40,070 nt of DNA from positions 1 to 40,070 of IMG/VR virus record IMGVR_UViG_3300044641_010277; one strand, 5' to 3'. Source of the DNA: a virus. Below the pieces are notes generated by a model that worked only from the letters and a program-made list of their open reading frames with translations, made no database searches and was not told the origin of the DNA. The translations under genes were made by a program, and so were the position numbers. Positions 7,013-14,382 of this stretch are shown here, one piece after another. The first letter of the stretch is position 1, and every line of letters begins with the position of its first letter.

Positions 7013-7606
7013 TTAGCCCTTCCACCTTTCTTCTTTTGCAGTGTAGTTTAGGATTTGTATTTTTCCAGTGTCTCTAATTATCTCGTTATCCCAAACAAAC
7101 CAGGCGTAACAAGCTGAATCAGTTCCAAGTCCATCAAAGCTTGGCCTGTTTGGTAGTATGTAAACATCTGCCATTCCAACTTCTTCCCAGAAAGACTTTC
7201 GTTTTTCGCTCTCAAGGAAACCAACCCTTAAAAGCATAGCTATTTGTATTTTTTGATAATTGAAGAAGTGATGCCTTATTATCTCTTCTGCTTCTAGGTA
7301 TGGAGGATTGGTTATCGATGCAGAAATGCCTTGAACAACAATGCTTTTACAATCTGTCAAACGATTAAATGACCACAAGTTAGAGGATATGTCCAAATGA
7401 GGACTCTTGTCATCTATATCAATTGCTACCCAGACTCTATTCTCAAACTCATTGAAAGCTCTTATTATGTTGCCTTCTCCCGCGCAAGGCTCAAGCAATA
7501 TTCCTGGTTTTGGTCTCCACTTTTCAAACAGTCTCCTAGCGCACCAAACAGGCGTAGGGTAATTATCGTTTAAAGATCTCTTTGATCTTGCTCCTGCGTT
7601 ACTCAT
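7013..7606 (-). CDS. Class I SAM-dependent DNA methyltransferase-like protein
   Basis: 197 aa. LLEPCAGEGNI at about 37-47 is the SAM-binding motif I, and ITNPPY at 98-103 is the catalytic (D/N)PPY motif of N6-adenine or N4-cytosine methyltransferases. YPTP near residue 16 is typical of phage-type enzymes of this size. No target-recognition domain is obvious, so substrate is unknown. It starts at an ATG with a strong AGGAGG seven bases upstream. Likely role: protecting phage DNA from restriction or marking it, inferred from the family. No cognate restriction gene is nearby. Confidence 0.75.
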   Translation of the reverse strand: MSNAGARSKRSLNDNYPTPVWCARRLFEKWRPKPGILLEPCAGEGNIIRAFNEFENRVWVAIDIDDKSPHLDISSNLWSFNRLTDCKSIVVQGISASITNPPYLEAEEIIRHHFFNYQKIQIAMLLRVGFLESEKRKSFWEEVGMADVYILPNRPSFDGLGTDSACYAWFVWDNEIIRDTGKIQILNYTAKEERWKG

Positions 7607-7626
7607 TTTTTTACCTCCTATTTTCT

Positions 7627-7830
7627 TTAGTCAGTGTCAAAAATTGACATTATTATGTTTGATAGTTTTATTCCATCTTCTTTACTGAGTTCACAAGGTA
7701 TCTCAACTTTGATTTCTTGGTTCTTGCCAAGAAAGATTACATGGCATCTCCTAAAGTTTTCATTGATAAATACATCGAAACCTGGAATTTCACTTGATGA
7801 AGTCTCTTTATCCTTGTCTACTATCTTCAT
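7627..7830 (-). CDS. Hypothetical small acidic protein (67 aa)
   Basis: Unrecognised. Predicted beta strands (FDVFINENFRRCHVIFLG and EIKVEIPCEL) followed by a short helix suggest a compact fold. The ATG overlaps the stop of the exonuclease gene by four bases, so the two are translationally coupled; it may be an accessory partner of the exonuclease. Confidence 0.65.
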   Translation of the reverse strand: MKIVDKDKETSSSEIPGFDVFINENFRRCHVIFLGKNQEIKVEIPCELSKEDGIKLSNIIMSIFDTD

Positions 7831-8855
7831 TTCTTCTCCCTGTAATCAATTCTCATATGAGTTCCCTGAGTTTTATACTGTTCTTCCAGTTTAGCGATCT
7901 CAGGGTAGTCTCTTTTTAATGCAGTTCTATCGATTGCAGGTGGAGAGTTTTGAGTTCTTATAGTGTATCTTCCGCACCTAACTTTCTCGTGTTCTGAGTT
8001 CTTATGGAACTGTTCTAGGGCTGATTTTATCCGTTTCTGCTCTTCGCACAGGTTGCCAATCTCTGTCCCTAACTGCCTGTTTCTATCAAGCAGGTTAATG
8101 ATTTGTTGACCCTGGTCCGAGGCTTCATCTAGCTCTAGGATCTTGTTTTCGTTCTTGTCTTCTTCGTGCAAGTCTTCAAATAAGCAAGGAAATTTCTGCT
8201 TCGAAGACTCAAAGCACACTAATTTCTCTCCATTTTTAGACTTGTTTATTAACTCCATAACAAGACTAGTTTTCTCTGTTATTCGGCCAACTACAGATGG
8301 ATCATGGTCGAATATTTGAATGTTAAGCCTAAGATCTTCTTTGCATTGGCAGGCCATAGCTATCTTTATGCCAGATCCTGTCTCAGAGTAACTCATATAT
8401 CCGTTTAGATAATGAGTGTAGAGATCTACTTGGTCTCTATAATTCTTGAACTCGTCCAACCCGGAAGAAAGGAATAGATCATAACTAGGTCCATACATTG
8501 ATTTAACTTCTAGCAAGCAAGGTCCTAAAACAACATTTTCCAAACCGAACTTTGGAATCGATGGGATACCCAGAAGTATCCCGTCTATATGACCCCTAAC
8601 CGTGCAACCGTTTTTCAGCGGTATGCTCACTTCCAATTGATCGCAGATTGGTCTAGCCCCCTCTCTGGCTAACCTATCTTTCACAATTAGTTCGTGCTCG
8701 TGTCCTAACTCAAAAGCTTTTAGAGTCCTGTGAGAGTGTTCCTCAATTCTTCCTAGAGCGATTGCAGCTAGTTTTACTGGACAAGATCCAATAGATGAGG
8801 CTCTAAAAATCCATCTTCCATCTTCAAAATAAACAGCAGGCCTGTTGTCTGACAT
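7827..8855 (-). CDS. PD-(D/E)XK exonuclease (RecB/Cas4-like phage recombination nuclease)
   Basis: 342 aa. The RecB-family motifs are visible in order: SSIGSC near 20-25, LGHEHE (His52), GHIDG (Asp91), LLEVKS (Glu116, Lys118) and QVDLYTHYL (Gln142, Tyr146). Such nucleases resect double-strand ends to feed a single-strand annealing or strand-exchange protein. The region after about residue 250 is coiled coil (the LLDRNRQLGTEIGNL region) and is an unusual extension. Cys25 and later cysteines (about 210-225) raise a Fe-S cluster as in Cas4/AddB, but the full four-Cys pattern was not found. The ATG follows GGAGGTAAAAA. A strong terminator lies just upstream. Confidence 0.8.
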   Translation of the reverse strand: MSDNRPAVYFEDGRWIFRASSIGSCPVKLAAIALGRIEEHSHRTLKAFELGHEHELIVKDRLAREGARPICDQLEVSIPLKNGCTVRGHIDGILLGIPSIPKFGLENVVLGPCLLEVKSMYGPSYDLFLSSGLDEFKNYRDQVDLYTHYLNGYMSYSETGSGIKIAMACQCKEDLRLNIQIFDHDPSVVGRITEKTSLVMELINKSKNGEKLVCFESSKQKFPCLFEDLHEEDKNENKILELDEASDQGQQIINLLDRNRQLGTEIGNLCEEQKRIKSALEQFHKNSEHEKVRCGRYTIRTQNSPPAIDRTALKRDYPEIAKLEEQYKTQGTHMRIDYREKK

Positions 8856-8880
8856 TTTTTACCTCCATTTTTACAATTAA

Positions 8881-8914
8881 AAAACAGGGTGCCTGAGATT
8901 AGGCACCCTGTTTT
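8881..8914. terminator. Strong intrinsic terminator, bidirectional
   Basis: Perfect 14-bp inverted repeat: AAAACAGGGTGCCT (8881-8894), loop GAGATT, AGGCACCCTGTTTT (8901-8914). A-runs and T-runs on the outer sides make it work in either direction. On the minus strand it follows the gene ending at 8927, separating it from the exonuclease gene, so upstream genes are probably transcribed at a higher level than those to the left, unless read-through or a new promoter supplies them. Confidence 0.9.
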
Positions 8915-8926
8915 ATTTACTCTACT

Positions 8927-9457
8927 TTATTCGCTCTTCTTCCCCTTTTCAGTCTTCTTGGTGCCTGCATTGGCAGAGGCTTCTGCTGCTTCTCGTGCGG
9001 CTTTACGTGCTGCTTTAGCTGCCCTCTTCTCAGCTAGTTCTTGAGCCTTCTGCAGGCGCAAGGCTTCCTTGTAAGCTCGCCGATCTTCTGGAGACATAGC
9101 TTCGAGTTCAGCTTTTCGCTCCAACTTTGCGTTTACCGAGGCCAAAACTTCTTTATACTCTTTGCAGAAGTATGCTGAACGCCCAATAAAATCAACATCC
9201 TCCTCAGTATTACCGCTTACGTCACGAGTAGAAAGAACCGCAGTTCCGTTCGCAGAAACAGCTAGCAAACTAGAAAGGACTCCGTTTCCGACAATGTTTC
9301 CAGCCTCATCCATACGCGGTTGGATGTTGATGGATGACTTGATTTCGTTAACACCATTTTTGGCAAGAGCAACTGCAAGATCTTTTCGTGAGGCATCATC
9401 CGAAAGATTAAATACCATAGGAATAGACAGAGTTACCAGAAGTTTAGAAGTAGACAT
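8927..9457 (-). CDS. Hypothetical protein with Lys/Ala-rich helical tail, likely abundant
   Basis: 176 aa. The first 110 residues look like a beta-rich domain. From about 110 onward the sequence is highly charged and alanine-rich (KRAAKAARKAAREAAEA) and ends in a lysine-rich tail, reminiscent of histone-H1-like or DNA-coating tails. GGGAG nine bases before the ATG and a strong terminator immediately after suggest high, separate expression. No recognised family; a DNA-associated role is inferred from composition only. Confidence 0.72.
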   Translation of the reverse strand: MSTSKLLVTLSIPMVFNLSDDASRKDLAVALAKNGVNEIKSSINIQPRMDEAGNIVGNGVLSSLLAVSANGTAVLSTRDVSGNTEEDVDFIGRSAYFCKEYKEVLASVNAKLERKAELEAMSPEDRRAYKEALRLQKAQELAEKRAAKAARKAAREAAEASANAGTKKTEKGKKSE

Positions 9458-9522
9458 TATAAATATTCTCCCTTTTTAGCTTTAGCTTTCAGTTTTGGTT
9501 GTTGTTTACTCTTAGAGCATAA

Positions 9523-9538
9523 GGGTAAAAATTTACCC
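9523..9538. promoter_or_regulatory. Short palindrome between two early genes
   Basis: GGGTAAA and TTTACCC separated by two bases form a near-perfect palindrome in the 95-bp gap between the Q-rich protein gene and the next gene. No clear T-tract follows on the minus strand, so an operator is as likely as a weak terminator. Confidence 0.4.
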
Positions 9539-9552
9539 AACTTAATTAAAAT

Positions 9553-10503
9553 TTAAGCCATCTGTTTTAATTCTGCGTATAGTTGACCTGAAATCAGTCC
9601 AGTTGCTAACACAGGATTCGTGAAAATTTCAGGAGCAAAATTTCCAGCCTGAGAAATAAATACCTCATTGGTATTGCTCAATGCCAGGACTCGAAGATTT
9701 TGCTGGCTTACGGGATTGAGATGAGCAACCAATCCTTGAGCTACCTGCTGAGCTTGCCCTGCAACCTGCTGAACCTGCTGAGCTTGCCCTGCAACCTGGC
9801 CTGCCATCTGATTGACCATCTGGCCTGCAACCTGGCCAAAATTGCTCATCATTTGATTTGGGACTTGTCCTGCGAATTGATTCTGTGGCATTGCCATTTG
9901 ATTCTGCATTTGTCCCTGATTTGCCTGCTGATTTAGTTGCTGATTTACCTGATTTACATATTGAACTTGCTGAACCTGCTGAGGACTTTTGCGCCCCAAA
10001 TACTCGACAGGGAAGGCGCGGACTTGCTTACGCACTTTATCCCCTTCCTTGTATTCGAATTCAACAGGCTTCACCTGCCAGCAAGTATCGATCCAGGTTT
10101 CGGCAAGAGTGACATCTTTTGGTAGTAAATCCATAGCACAATTCAAGCCAAACTCTCCCTCTTTAATCTTGTGAATAATGGTTCCGATAGTTGAGCTTAC
10201 GTGATAACTCTTTTTTCCGTTAGGGAACTGAACTCTGGAGCCATTGTCCATAGCCTCAGCATCTTTGCCCAAAGACCAATACTGTTTAATTTCTTCTCCG
10301 TTCTCCAAGTTTTGACCAATGAGTTTTAGGATCACAGTTTGGCCCTTGTTATAGTTAGCGTCAGTTGTAAAATAAGCCTCAGTGAAATGAACTTTAAAGT
10401 CCATATTTCCACCGAAATCAAGCTCGGTAGACTCATGAGCAACTACCTCCTTTTCGATTTGCTCTTTGATCAATTTTGCTTCTTCTGGAGTAATCTGGAA
10501 CAT
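9553..10503 (-). CDS. Putative single-stranded-DNA-binding-type protein with Q/N-rich linker
   Basis: 316 aa. Residues 1-165 look like a folded, beta-rich domain; residues about 185-275 are a low-complexity Q, N, V, A, G, M region built of repeats such as QVAGQAQQV; the last 45 residues look folded again. A folded domain plus a Q-rich disordered linker next to a helicase, exonuclease and Sak4-like ATPase fits an SSB-like protein, but no OB-fold signature is certain and there is no acidic C-terminal tip. Residues 12-33 (IKEQI...EV.AHEST.L..G.N) closely match the N-terminus of the ribbon-helix-helix protein at 12929. Start context is weak (AGAAAG). Confidence 0.6.
   Translation of the reverse strand: MFQITPEEAKLIKEQIEKEVVAHESTELDFGGNMDFKVHFTEAYFTTDANYNKGQTVILKLIGQNLENGEEIKQYWSLGKDAEAMDNGSRVQFPNGKKSYHVSSTIGTIIHKIKEGEFGLNCAMDLLPKDVTLAETWIDTCWQVKPVEFEYKEGDKVRKQVRAFPVEYLGRKSPQQVQQVQYVNQVNQQLNQQANQGQMQNQMAMPQNQFAGQVPNQMMSNFGQVAGQMVNQMAGQVAGQAQQVQQVAGQAQQVAQGLVAHLNPVSQQNLRVLALSNTNEVFISQAGNFAPEIFTNPVLATGLISGQLYAELKQMA
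9743..9798. repeat. Tandem 30-bp repeat in the Q-rich coding region
   Basis: ACCTGCTGAGCTTGCCCTGC plus AACCTG occurs at 9743-9768 and again at 9773-9798, a 30-bp period with 26 identical bases. It encodes QVAGQAQQV-type repeats in the disordered linker. Expansion by slippage or unequal recombination is likely; this is not a CRISPR array, as the frame stays open and the units are in-frame amino-acid repeats. Confidence 0.8.
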
Positions 10504-10590
10504 GTCTAGACTTTCTTTCTGCGTTTTTACGTGATGCCCACATAAAGCGATTACTCAAAATCACTGACAATAAGCTCCAATACGGAAAGA

Positions 10591-12927
10591 CTAGCTAGTA
10601 TCAATTCCGTTTAAAGCGATTGGGTCTCTATTGTCAAACACTAAGCCGTTAATAAACCAACGAGGCATAAAGTGTGACATTTCTTTGTATAATCTTAAGA
10701 ACTGTTCGTCTATGATAAATGTTCGACACCAGTCTTCCCTATGTCGCATTCCTCTTCCTGTCATTTGAATGATTGTGCGTAGAGTATTTGCCCGATACCA
10801 GACTTCCCCGTCTCGTTTTGTTGGTTGTCTGCTGCGCCTAGAGATCTGTTTGTCTCCAAGCGAAGGAAACGGAATTTTTGGAATAACAACAATGCGACAC
10901 AAGTCATCTTTCAAATTGACTCCTCTGTCCATACTTGGAGCCAGCAGGATGCCATCTTTTGTCTTCCTGAGTTCGTCGATAGCCAGATCTCTTTCACTTG
11001 CTTGAGTGTATGATATAGAGCTTAGTAAGTTGTCTGCAAAAAAGTCTTGTAAATATCTAGTCAATTCGTAAGAAACAGTATGAATCAACATTCTTCCTGG
11101 GTAATTCTGGCGAATCCTTAAACACTCTTTAGCAATAACAGGCATACTCGTATCCTTGTTTTTGTAGGTCATCGATGCAACTGGCTTAACAAAAACAGGC
11201 CTTCTCTCTGCTGGAAAGTTACTCTCAATGCGAATGAATTCAAAGTCTTTTAGACCAATATTATCGGCAAACTCTTCTGGACTAAGGACAGTTCCCGACA
11301 TCACTATATTGATTATTGAGTGTTTGAATAAGTATTTTTCTCCGTATTTACCAACACGAACAGGACGGAAAATCACTGACTTATCTTTAATTTCGTAAAC
11401 CCAAGGCTCTTGATCTTCTGCAGTATTGTCGGAGAGCTTTTCAATGTCTGACTTAACGTCATCAATTTTTATGAGTGTCTCTTTACAAGTCTTCAGAAAT
11501 GGATCTTCATCCTCATCTGACTCTATACAGTCTTCCGTTTCCTCTCGTATGTATTCCCTGATTTTCTCGTAAAGTTGAGACAACCAGGCAGTTCTTTTTG
11601 ACCAACGAGAGTGAGAGGATGGAGGAGTCTCTTTGAAAAATTCAAGAATTTTAGGTCCAATAGTTAGCTCAATAAATCCCATCAAAGCTTTTTCAAGTTC
11701 GTCGGCTTCGTCAAAAATTGACACTCCACGGTTTGCAAATCCCTCAGAAATCTTTAGGTTAGGATTAAATCCTAGGCTTCCAGCATAGTTGTCATTTCCT
11801 GCTGCTCCAAAGTGATTTGCTGTTAGGAAATATTGAGTATTGAGAACCGCGCAATCAGAAGCCTGAGCTATTTTTTTGGCTTTTACATAAGGGCACTTTC
11901 TCTTGCTTGATTCAGCAATAATTGAGCCATCTTCCCGAACAAATGGGAGACACAAACTGCAACCCTTCCCCTTTTTGTAGTTGCACTTATCGCAAGTAAG
12001 ATAAGAGTCTGCTGCTTTGTAATTATTGCGCCCCTTCAGGATTCTTGAGTCAGAAAAGTCTGAGTGAAACTGTTCTTGTAAAGGCTTTGTTGAGCAAATG
12101 TAGTTTATCCTAGCACCAACCATCTGGCCAACTAGGTAACCGTATAAAGTTTTTCCCATTCCAACAGGACCTTCGAGCAAGATGTTTCGCTTTCCGCCTT
12201 CAATGGCTTCTGCGGTTGCCTGTAGCGCCTGAATCTGTCCCTGGTTTAACTCTGTTGCCCAATCTGGAAGAATTAAGGAACTTAATGGTTTGCAAGTTAT
12301 TTTGCTGAAAACTTGAATCTTTTGATCTCCAAACTGATTTTGATCAAAAGATTTTTCATCAAAGTCTTCTTCCTCTGAAACATCTTTGTTAGTGTCTAAT
12401 ATTGACACTCCATCTTTCTTTACATCAATGCTGAAGCCCACGAATTCTGAAGAGTATTCCTCTTTCCATTCGTTCAAAAAAAACTCTTCCACAGACTCTG
12501 ACTTTTCTTTAGCTAGAATTTTTATTGTTGCTGGCTCAACTTTTGGAGATTCATCCAAGATCTTAATCTCTAAGGGATTCCAGGTTAGGTCAACCAAGGA
12601 AATTTTAGGAGCTAAGGAAACCTGCTTGCTCTTTCCGATTGCGTTTAAAATTCTCACAGCAATCGAATGGCTACAGTTTGACTTCCTGTAGCCACCTTTG
12701 TTATGGGAGGAACACTCGCAATTGTATCTTCCGCTTTGATCTATAGTAACAAGGTAATCTGAAAACTCATCTCCTAGAGATGGCCTTCCTTTCACTTTAA
12801 AAATCAAATCTGAAACCTCAGAAACATCTTCCAGTCTCTTCTCTGCTCGTTGGATCAAACTATCCTTAATCCAATCAGGTAAACCATAATGAACCGACCA
12901 GGATTCATGCGTCTTTGGTTTTTTCAT
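10591..12927 (-). CDS. SWIM zinc finger fused to a DinG/XPD-like helicase
   Basis: 778 aa, superfamily 2 helicase. N-terminal SWIM zinc finger: Cys70, Cys72, Cys85, His87 (CxCx12CxH). Helicase domain: Walker A GPVGMGKT at 253-260; iron-sulfur cysteines 312, 315, 323, 326 and 345; Walker B as DEAD at 406-409 (XPD/DinG members usually have DEAH); and motif VI QMTGRGMRHR near the C-terminus. DinG/XPD enzymes unwind DNA 5' to 3' and resolve R-loops, D-loops or forks. It follows the ribbon-helix-helix gene by one base, whose last codons supply the GAGG ribosome-binding site, and may be the main replication helicase here. Confidence 0.88.
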   Translation of the reverse strand: MKKPKTHESWSVHYGLPDWIKDSLIQRAEKRLEDVSEVSDLIFKVKGRPSLGDEFSDYLVTIDQSGRYNCECSSHNKGGYRKSNCSHSIAVRILNAIGKSKQVSLAPKISLVDLTWNPLEIKILDESPKVEPATIKILAKEKSESVEEFFLNEWKEEYSSEFVGFSIDVKKDGVSILDTNKDVSEEEDFDEKSFDQNQFGDQKIQVFSKITCKPLSSLILPDWATELNQGQIQALQATAEAIEGGKRNILLEGPVGMGKTLYGYLVGQMVGARINYICSTKPLQEQFHSDFSDSRILKGRNNYKAADSYLTCDKCNYKKGKGCSLCLPFVREDGSIIAESSKRKCPYVKAKKIAQASDCAVLNTQYFLTANHFGAAGNDNYAGSLGFNPNLKISEGFANRGVSIFDEADELEKALMGFIELTIGPKILEFFKETPPSSHSRWSKRTAWLSQLYEKIREYIREETEDCIESDEDEDPFLKTCKETLIKIDDVKSDIEKLSDNTAEDQEPWVYEIKDKSVIFRPVRVGKYGEKYLFKHSIINIVMSGTVLSPEEFADNIGLKDFEFIRIESNFPAERRPVFVKPVASMTYKNKDTSMPVIAKECLRIRQNYPGRMLIHTVSYELTRYLQDFFADNLLSSISYTQASERDLAIDELRKTKDGILLAPSMDRGVNLKDDLCRIVVIPKIPFPSLGDKQISRRSRQPTKRDGEVWYRANTLRTIIQMTGRGMRHREDWCRTFIIDEQFLRLYKEMSHFMPRWFINGLVFDNRDPIALNGIDTS

Positions 12928-12928
12928 T

Positions 12929-13567
12929 TTAATCCTCTTCCTGGAGTAGTGCGGCCTGAGCTTTAGACTTCAGTATTTTCAACTGCTTCAAAAATCTTTT
13001 TCGGTAAGGATCGTTCATTTCGCGAGCATTTTTTTCTAGATACTCAATCAGTGTAAAAGCTTGATTAAAGTCTTTGCGTCTTACCAATGATTTGATCTGT
13101 TTGTTGGCTTTAATCGAAACAGTATCAAAAGCTCTTCCCTCTGACTCGATCTTATCAATCATAGCCTCCGAAAGGTAGGGAGCTAATACGGCAGGATTCA
13201 TGTTGTCTTTATTTTTGAGCAACCAAGCAACCCTTTGAATAATTGCATCTCGAACGAATTCTGAGGTTGTTTTGTAAGCTGGAACTTGCTCTTTAACGTA
13301 TGACAGTAAACCTCCCCAATGCTGAGGGAGCCTTACAGTGATTACACTTGAGTGTCCCTGTTTGTCTTTGCTTGTCGAAAAAACAACTGCAGGATCTATC
13401 TGGTCAACAATTTCCAGGCTTCTCTGTATTTCGGAAGATCTCTCATTGTTGATTGTCCATCTGTTCTTTCCATCTTCCAGTTGTGTGCTCTCGTGCGCTA
13501 TCACTTCTGCAGCGATCTGTTCCTTGATTGTCCTCATTGCAGGCGTAGTTGGTGGGGACTTTTTCAA
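12929..13567 (-). CDS. Ribbon-helix-helix DNA-binding protein, probable regulator/initiator/partition protein
   Basis: 212 aa. Residues 74-118 form a ribbon-helix-helix: strand SVITVRLP, helix WGGLLSYVKEQV, turn, helix TTSEFVRDAIIQRVAWLL. Such dimers (CopG, Arc, omega) bind short tandem repeats. The C-terminal 90 residues are helical and basic. Start is a TTG with AAGGA about nine bases upstream; an ATG at 13535-13537 has none. It is the first gene after the GTAATAC array and heads the replication operon, so it is the obvious candidate to bind the array. Residues 14-35 match the Q-rich protein at 9553. Confidence 0.75.
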   Translation of the reverse strand: MKKSPPTTPAMRTIKEQIAAEVIAHESTQLEDGKNRWTINNERSSEIQRSLEIVDQIDPAVVFSTSKDKQGHSSVITVRLPQHWGGLLSYVKEQVPAYKTTSEFVRDAIIQRVAWLLKNKDNMNPAVLAPYLSEAMIDKIESEGRAFDTVSIKANKQIKSLVRRKDFNQAFTLIEYLEKNAREMNDPYRKRFLKQLKILKSKAQAALLQEED

Positions 13568-13579
13568 AGTTTTTCCTTC

Positions 13580-13627
13580 CTCTCTGGCGCACAGAGAGCA
13601 TCTCCCTGGCGCTATGGTTGGCCAGGG
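13580..13627 (-). promoter_or_regulatory. Two hairpins in the leader of the ribbon-helix-helix gene
   Basis: CTCTCT (13580-13585) pairs with AGAGAG (13593-13598) over a 7-nt loop, and CCCTGGC (13604-13610) pairs with GCCAGGG (13621-13627) over a 10-nt loop. Both lie between the repeat array and the TTG start. No long T-run follows, so attenuation or message stability is more likely than simple termination. The second stem includes GGCCAGGGTTG, also found at the end of the 41-bp repeat copy at 16105. Confidence 0.5.
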
Positions 13628-13629
13628 TT

Positions 13630-13858
13630 GGCCTAGGTGACTTGGATAGGTGTAGTTTGTAATACGGTAACACGCAGGTTGTAATACAGTAATACGTATT
13701 ACAATGCTCCTACCAGTCTGTCCTCGTGATACACGTTACTATATAGTATGTGATCACGCTTTTGGCGTATTACTGTATTACATATTACATTTTTGTCATA
13801 CAGCAGTGTAATACAGGCTAGTGTATTACAGGTGCCCTGTATTACAATGGCCTAGGCC
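13630..13858. repeat. Iteron-like array of ten GTAATAC elements with palindromic centre
   Basis: GTAATAC occurs at 13659, 13681, 13689 and 13808; its complement GTATTAC at 13696, 13767, 13775, 13823 and 13839; a one-mismatch copy is at 13782. Extended consensus is TGTAATAC(A/G). Units 13681/13689/13696 and 13767/13775/13782 are spaced 7-8 bp, one inverted pair forming GTAATACGTATTAC (13689-13702). Between the clusters lie palindromes TACTATATAGTA (13737-13748) and GTGATCAC (13750-13757). GGCCTAGG flanks both ends (13630-13637, 13849-13856). The layout fits an iteron origin, a partition site or a multi-site operator for the adjacent ribbon-helix-helix protein. Confidence 0.88.
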
Positions 13859-14073
13859 TATACTATCGAATAGCTAATTACCCATTCGCAACTATTCAAG
13901 AAGACAGCTTGAGCAGAACTTACATCATCTTCTTTGCCTAGTTCGATCCAAATGGCAGAATGAAAATCTGAGGGACCTTCGCTCTCATAAAAAGTAAACT
14001 GTCCCTCCTTAAATGGGAAGCCATTTAAACATCCATTTGGGCAATCGAATTCAAAATAGATTACTAGCTGCAC
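13858..14073 (-). CDS. Hypothetical small protein (71 aa)
   Basis: Unrecognised, beta-rich and acidic, with two cysteines in DCPNGC near the N-terminus. The GTG start at 14071-14073 follows GGAGG by seven bases and overlaps the end of the zinc-ribbon gene. Its stop codon touches the right-hand GGCCTAGG box of the repeat array, so this is the last gene before the array. Confidence 0.65.
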   Translation of the reverse strand: MQLVIYFEFDCPNGCLNGFPFKEGQFTFYESEGPSDFHSAIWIELGKEDDVSSAQAVFLNSCEWVISYSIV

Positions 14074-14381
14074 TTCTCAGCCTCCCATCTTTTAGATCTA
14101 ACTTCCAGAAAAGCTTCGTCGGTTTTGGTTTTTGGGTTTGCTCTCAGGATCTTGTAAAACTCTCGTAGTTCCGCAAGGTTGAAATCAAGAGCCTCAATCT
14201 CGGACCAACCGCACCTTGGGCAATTGCAAAGATGATCTAACTGATTGTTGCAGTTGTTGCAGCGGACTAAGTGCAAGATCCCCCTGTAACGATAATTAGG
14301 AAGCAAATCATTAACGTGAAGCCCACTCATTTGGCTAGAAGTTTTTTGAGGAACACGATTTTTTTTCCAAGTTTGTGGCAT
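14064..14381 (-). CDS. Hypothetical zinc-ribbon protein (105 aa)
   Basis: Residues about 41-58 contain CNNC then CNCPRCGW, a four-cysteine zinc-ribbon pattern. The N-terminus is basic and the C-terminus (after residue 62) is a charged helix. The ATG follows the stop of the upstream gene by two bases. Small phage zinc ribbons often bind RNA polymerase or DNA, but no specific family is recognised. Confidence 0.72.
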   Translation of the reverse strand: MPQTWKKNRVPQKTSSQMSGLHVNDLLPNYRYRGILHLVRCNNCNNQLDHLCNCPRCGWSEIEALDFNLAELREFYKILRANPKTKTDEAFLEVRSKRWEAEKCS

Positions 14382-14382
14382 A

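Noticed and set aside
9743-9960. Repeated CTGCTGA/CCTGC units that could be mistaken for a CRISPR array
   Set aside because: Units are in-frame Q/N/V/A/G codon repeats in one long gene, without unique spacers.
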